Origin: Trebonia sp.
Lineage (GTDB): Bacteria; Actinomycetota; Actinomycetes; Streptosporangiales; Streptosporangiaceae
Length of the DNA: 6,403 nt
NCBI GenBank assembly: GCA_030043595.1
Contig: JASHXJ010000257.1
Span: 1-6,403 of the forward strand
Reading direction: 5' to 3'
Shown: in pieces, positions 5,126-6,403 of the stretch
Numbering within the stretch: position 1 is the first letter of the stretch
Layout: the number at the start of each line of letters is the position of its first letter
The notes under the pieces: model-generated
Told to the model about the DNA's origin: nothing
The model's database searches: none
What the model saw: only the letters and a program-made list of their open reading frames with translations
Program-made: the position numbers and the translations under genes

Positions 5126-5138
5126 GGCACCGGGTGCC
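5126..5138. terminator. GC-rich hairpin between convergent genes
   Basis: GGCAC-CGG-GTGCC is a perfect 5-pair stem with a 3-base loop, 19 bases after the stop of the oxidoreductase. There is no T-run. GC hairpins without a T-tract are common at actinobacterial gene ends, but function is inferred. Confidence 0.4.
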
Positions 5139-5158
5139 GCGGGCAGGCCTGCTCCCGC
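5139..5158. terminator. Second hairpin, candidate bidirectional terminator
   Basis: GCGGG and CCCGC arms enclose an inner CAG/CTG stem with a two-base bulge. The element sits midway between the two convergent stop codons (5107 and 5171) and could stop transcription from both sides. The core GCAGGCCTGC is a perfect 10-base palindrome. Confidence 0.45.
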
Positions 5159-5168
5159 TTGCTCCGCT

Positions 5169-6242
5169 TTACTCCTGCTGCTTCCAGGCGACCCCGTTCC
5201 AGTACAGGATCAGCGCGTCGCTCGCGGAGTCGTAGCTGCCGACGGCCCAGGCGGCGTGCGCGGAGGCCGCGGTCACGTTCGCCAGGGCGTTCCCGAGAGG
5301 ATCGCCCGGCAGGGCGGGGCTGGGCACCTGCTTCCACGCCTTGCCGTTCCAGCCCAGGATCAGCGTGCCCCCCGCGTCGGTCGTCCCGACCGCCCACGCG
5401 TCGGTGGGCGAGATCGCGGACACGCTGGACAGGCCGCCGCCACCGGCGGGAGTCGGGCTCGCGACCTGGCTCCAGGCCGTGCCGTTCCAGTGCAGGATCA
5501 GCGTCTTGCCCGCGTGGGTAGCGCCGACGGCCCAGGCGTCGCTGACGGACGTGACGGCCACGCCGGACAGGTAGGCGCCCGGGCTCGGGTCCGGACTGGG
5601 CACCTTGGTCCACGCTTTGCCGGTCCAGTGCAGGATCAGCGTCTTCGACTGCGTCTGGTTGGTCCCGACCGCCCAGGCGCTGGCGGCGGAGGTGGCGGCG
5701 ACGCCGGTCAGATAGGACGCGCCGCCAGGCAGGGACGGGCTGGCTACCCTGGCCCAGGACCTGCCGTTCCAGCGAACGATCAGCGTCCCGCCGGAACTCC
5801 CCGCGCCGACGCCCCAGACGTCGTCAGCCGAGAGCGCCACGAGCTTGGTGACGCTGCCCGGGGTCGCCGGATTCGCCCATGACCTGCCGTTCCAGCGTTC
5901 GACCTCCGTGCCCGCGCCGCTCACGCCCGCGACCCAGGCGTCGCTCGCGGACACCGCGGCCACGCCGGACAGGCCGACCAGGCCAGCCGGGCTCGGCAGC
6001 TGCTGCCAGGCCTTGCCGTTCCAGTGCAGGACGAGGCCGGTGAAAGTAGCGGTGGTGCCCACCGCCCAGACGTCAGTGGCCGAGACGGCGTCCACCGTTG
6101 TCAGTCCGCCGCCGAATATCGCCGGACGGCCGGGGGCCGCGACCGTGGCGACCGCGGGGACAGCGGCGATGCAGCCGGCCGAGGCAGCCGCGAGCAACGG
6201 AAAAGTCAGCACGTTCATCCGGGCACGGCATGGGATACGCAC
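5169..6242 (-). CDS. Secreted seven-repeat protein, predicted seven-bladed beta-propeller
   Basis: A 357-residue exported protein. A signal peptide is visible: a basic n-region (RIPCRAR), a hydrophobic stretch (VLTFPLLAAASAGCIAA) and a likely signal peptidase I site after about residue 35 (AVATVA). The mature protein consists almost entirely of seven repeats of 38-49 residues, starting near residues 47, 91, 131, 178, 225, 271 and 320. The repeat consensus is L-x-x-V-x-A-x-S-x-x-D-A-W-A-V-G, then TLILHWNGKAW and VPSP. Seven repeats with one conserved W-x-V-G strand and one WNG-x-x-W turn each predict a closed seven-bladed propeller. No catalytic domain, LPxTG sorting signal or C-terminal membrane segment follows, so it is probably a free extracellular or wall-associated binding protein; the ligand is unknown. 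I chose the GTG at 6242 because a strong GGGAGGGGAGG site lies 7 bases upstream; the ATG at 6272 would put that site inside the coding region. An ATG at 6218 is a weaker alternative. Confidence 0.88.
   Translation of the reverse strand: MRIPCRARMNVLTFPLLAAASAGCIAAVPAVATVAAPGRPAIFGGGLTTVDAVSATDVWAVGTTATFTGLVLHWNGKAWQQLPSPAGLVGLSGVAAVSASDAWVAGVSGAGTEVERWNGRSWANPATPGSVTKLVALSADDVWGVGAGSSGGTLIVRWNGRSWARVASPSLPGGASYLTGVAATSAASAWAVGTNQTQSKTLILHWTGKAWTKVPSPDPSPGAYLSGVAVTSVSDAWAVGATHAGKTLILHWNGTAWSQVASPTPAGGGGLSSVSAISPTDAWAVGTTDAGGTLILGWNGKAWKQVPSPALPGDPLGNALANVTAASAHAAWAVGSYDSASDALILYWNGVAWKQQE
5172..6104 (-). repeat. Seven tandem in-frame repeats encoding propeller blades
   Basis: The GTTCCAG core (codons for the WNG turn, read on the plus strand) recurs at 5196, 5346, 5484, 5622 (as GGTCCAG), 5766, 5889 and 6018. 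The spacings are 150, 138, 138, 144, 123 and 129, all multiples of three. The units differ by many substitutions and loop length changes. The shortest lie in blades 2 and 3, where DAWAVG has drifted to DAWVAG and DVWGVG. Confidence 0.9.
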
Positions 6243-6249
6243 AGTGCTG

Positions 6250-6260
6250 CCTCCCCTCCC
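6250..6260 (-). promoter_or_regulatory. Strong ribosome-binding site of the propeller gene
   Basis: GGGAGGGGAGG on the minus strand ends 7 bases before the GTG at 6242. It decides the start against the longer in-frame ATG at 6272. No convincing -10 box was found in the bases upstream. Confidence 0.7.
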
Positions 6261-6315
6261 GACAGCCAGCACCCTGGGCTCGTCTGATGGTCACATATCC
6301 CGTATTGCCTGCCCA

Positions 6316-6403
6316 CTACCAGAAGATGCACTTTTCGTGGCATGTGGGTAAGGCGCAGGCGACCGCGCGGGCGAGCAGATGAGCGCGCTCGCTGGCGTTC
6401 GCG
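6316..6403 (-). CDS. Possible C-terminal end of a gene entering from the right edge
   Basis: On the minus strand one frame runs from the edge for 28 codons (ANASERAHLLARAVACALPT, then CHEKCIFW) to a TAG at 6316-6318. The first 17 codons have mostly G or C at the third position, as in the real genes here; the final dozen do not. I recognise no family. It could equally be non-coding sequence upstream of the propeller gene, and an ATG at 6379 on the plus strand is a competing weak start. Confidence 0.2.
   Translation of the reverse strand, partial: ANASERAHLLARAVACALPTCHEKCIFW

Noticed and set aside
4545..5882. Long plus-strand open frame across the oxidoreductase and the propeller repeats
   Set aside because: It spans two genes on opposite strands, is serine/arginine/proline-rich, and its apparent repeats are simply the complement of the blade repeats.
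5172..6104. CRISPR-like or intergenic repeat array suggested by the regularly spaced GTTCCAG core
   Set aside because: Spacings are multiples of three, the units are diverged and in frame, and they encode protein blades; there are no conserved 28-36 base direct repeats.
6243..6272. ATG at 6272 as start of the propeller protein
   Set aside because: It would place the strong GGGAGGGGAGG site inside the coding sequence and add a glycine-rich stretch ahead of the signal peptide.

Overview
The window is high-GC DNA with strong G/C bias at third codon positions, GTG starts, several apparently leaderless genes and actinomycete-type secreted proteins. It most likely comes from a soil-type filamentous actinobacterium; a Streptosporangiales-like host is a guess from protein style, not a demonstrated assignment. 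It carries six well-supported complete genes, one clear gene cut by the left edge, and two doubtful short reading frames. No tRNA, rRNA, CRISPR array, insertion sequence or transposase was seen.

Left block (1-1394, minus strand). The left edge cuts off the start of a RuBisCO form I large subunit gene (cbbL): 146 N-terminal residues are visible, with the conserved ESSTATW and GNVFGF blocks. Directly upstream on the same strand is a LysR-type regulator that matches CbbR, the usual activator of Calvin-cycle operons. The 54-base gap holds a probable leaderless cbbL promoter and, upstream of it, two short dyads where a LysR regulator would be expected to bind. The host is therefore probably capable of autotrophic CO2 fixation, although neither the small subunit nor the rest of the operon is in view.

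Middle block (1501-3269, plus strand). Divergent from cbbR across a 106-base gap lies a two-gene operon with a 4-base GTGA overlap: a classical short-chain dehydrogenase/reductase and a zinc-independent medium-chain quinone-oxidoreductase-like protein. Such pairs are common in actinobacterial lipid, steroid and terpenoid metabolism; the substrate is not visible here. Because cbbR is divergent from this operon, CbbR could regulate it as well.

Right block (3307-6403). A doubtful 42-codon leaderless reading frame runs into the end of a minus-strand lipoprotein of the Yx(FWY)xxD family (3389-3865). After a 228-base intergenic region comes a second, single medium-chain oxidoreductase (4094-5107, plus strand). 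It converges, across a short region with two GC-rich hairpins, on a secreted seven-repeat protein predicted to fold as a complete seven-bladed beta-propeller (5169-6242, minus strand). The last 160 bases hold the propeller gene's ribosome-binding site and possibly the tail of another minus-strand gene.
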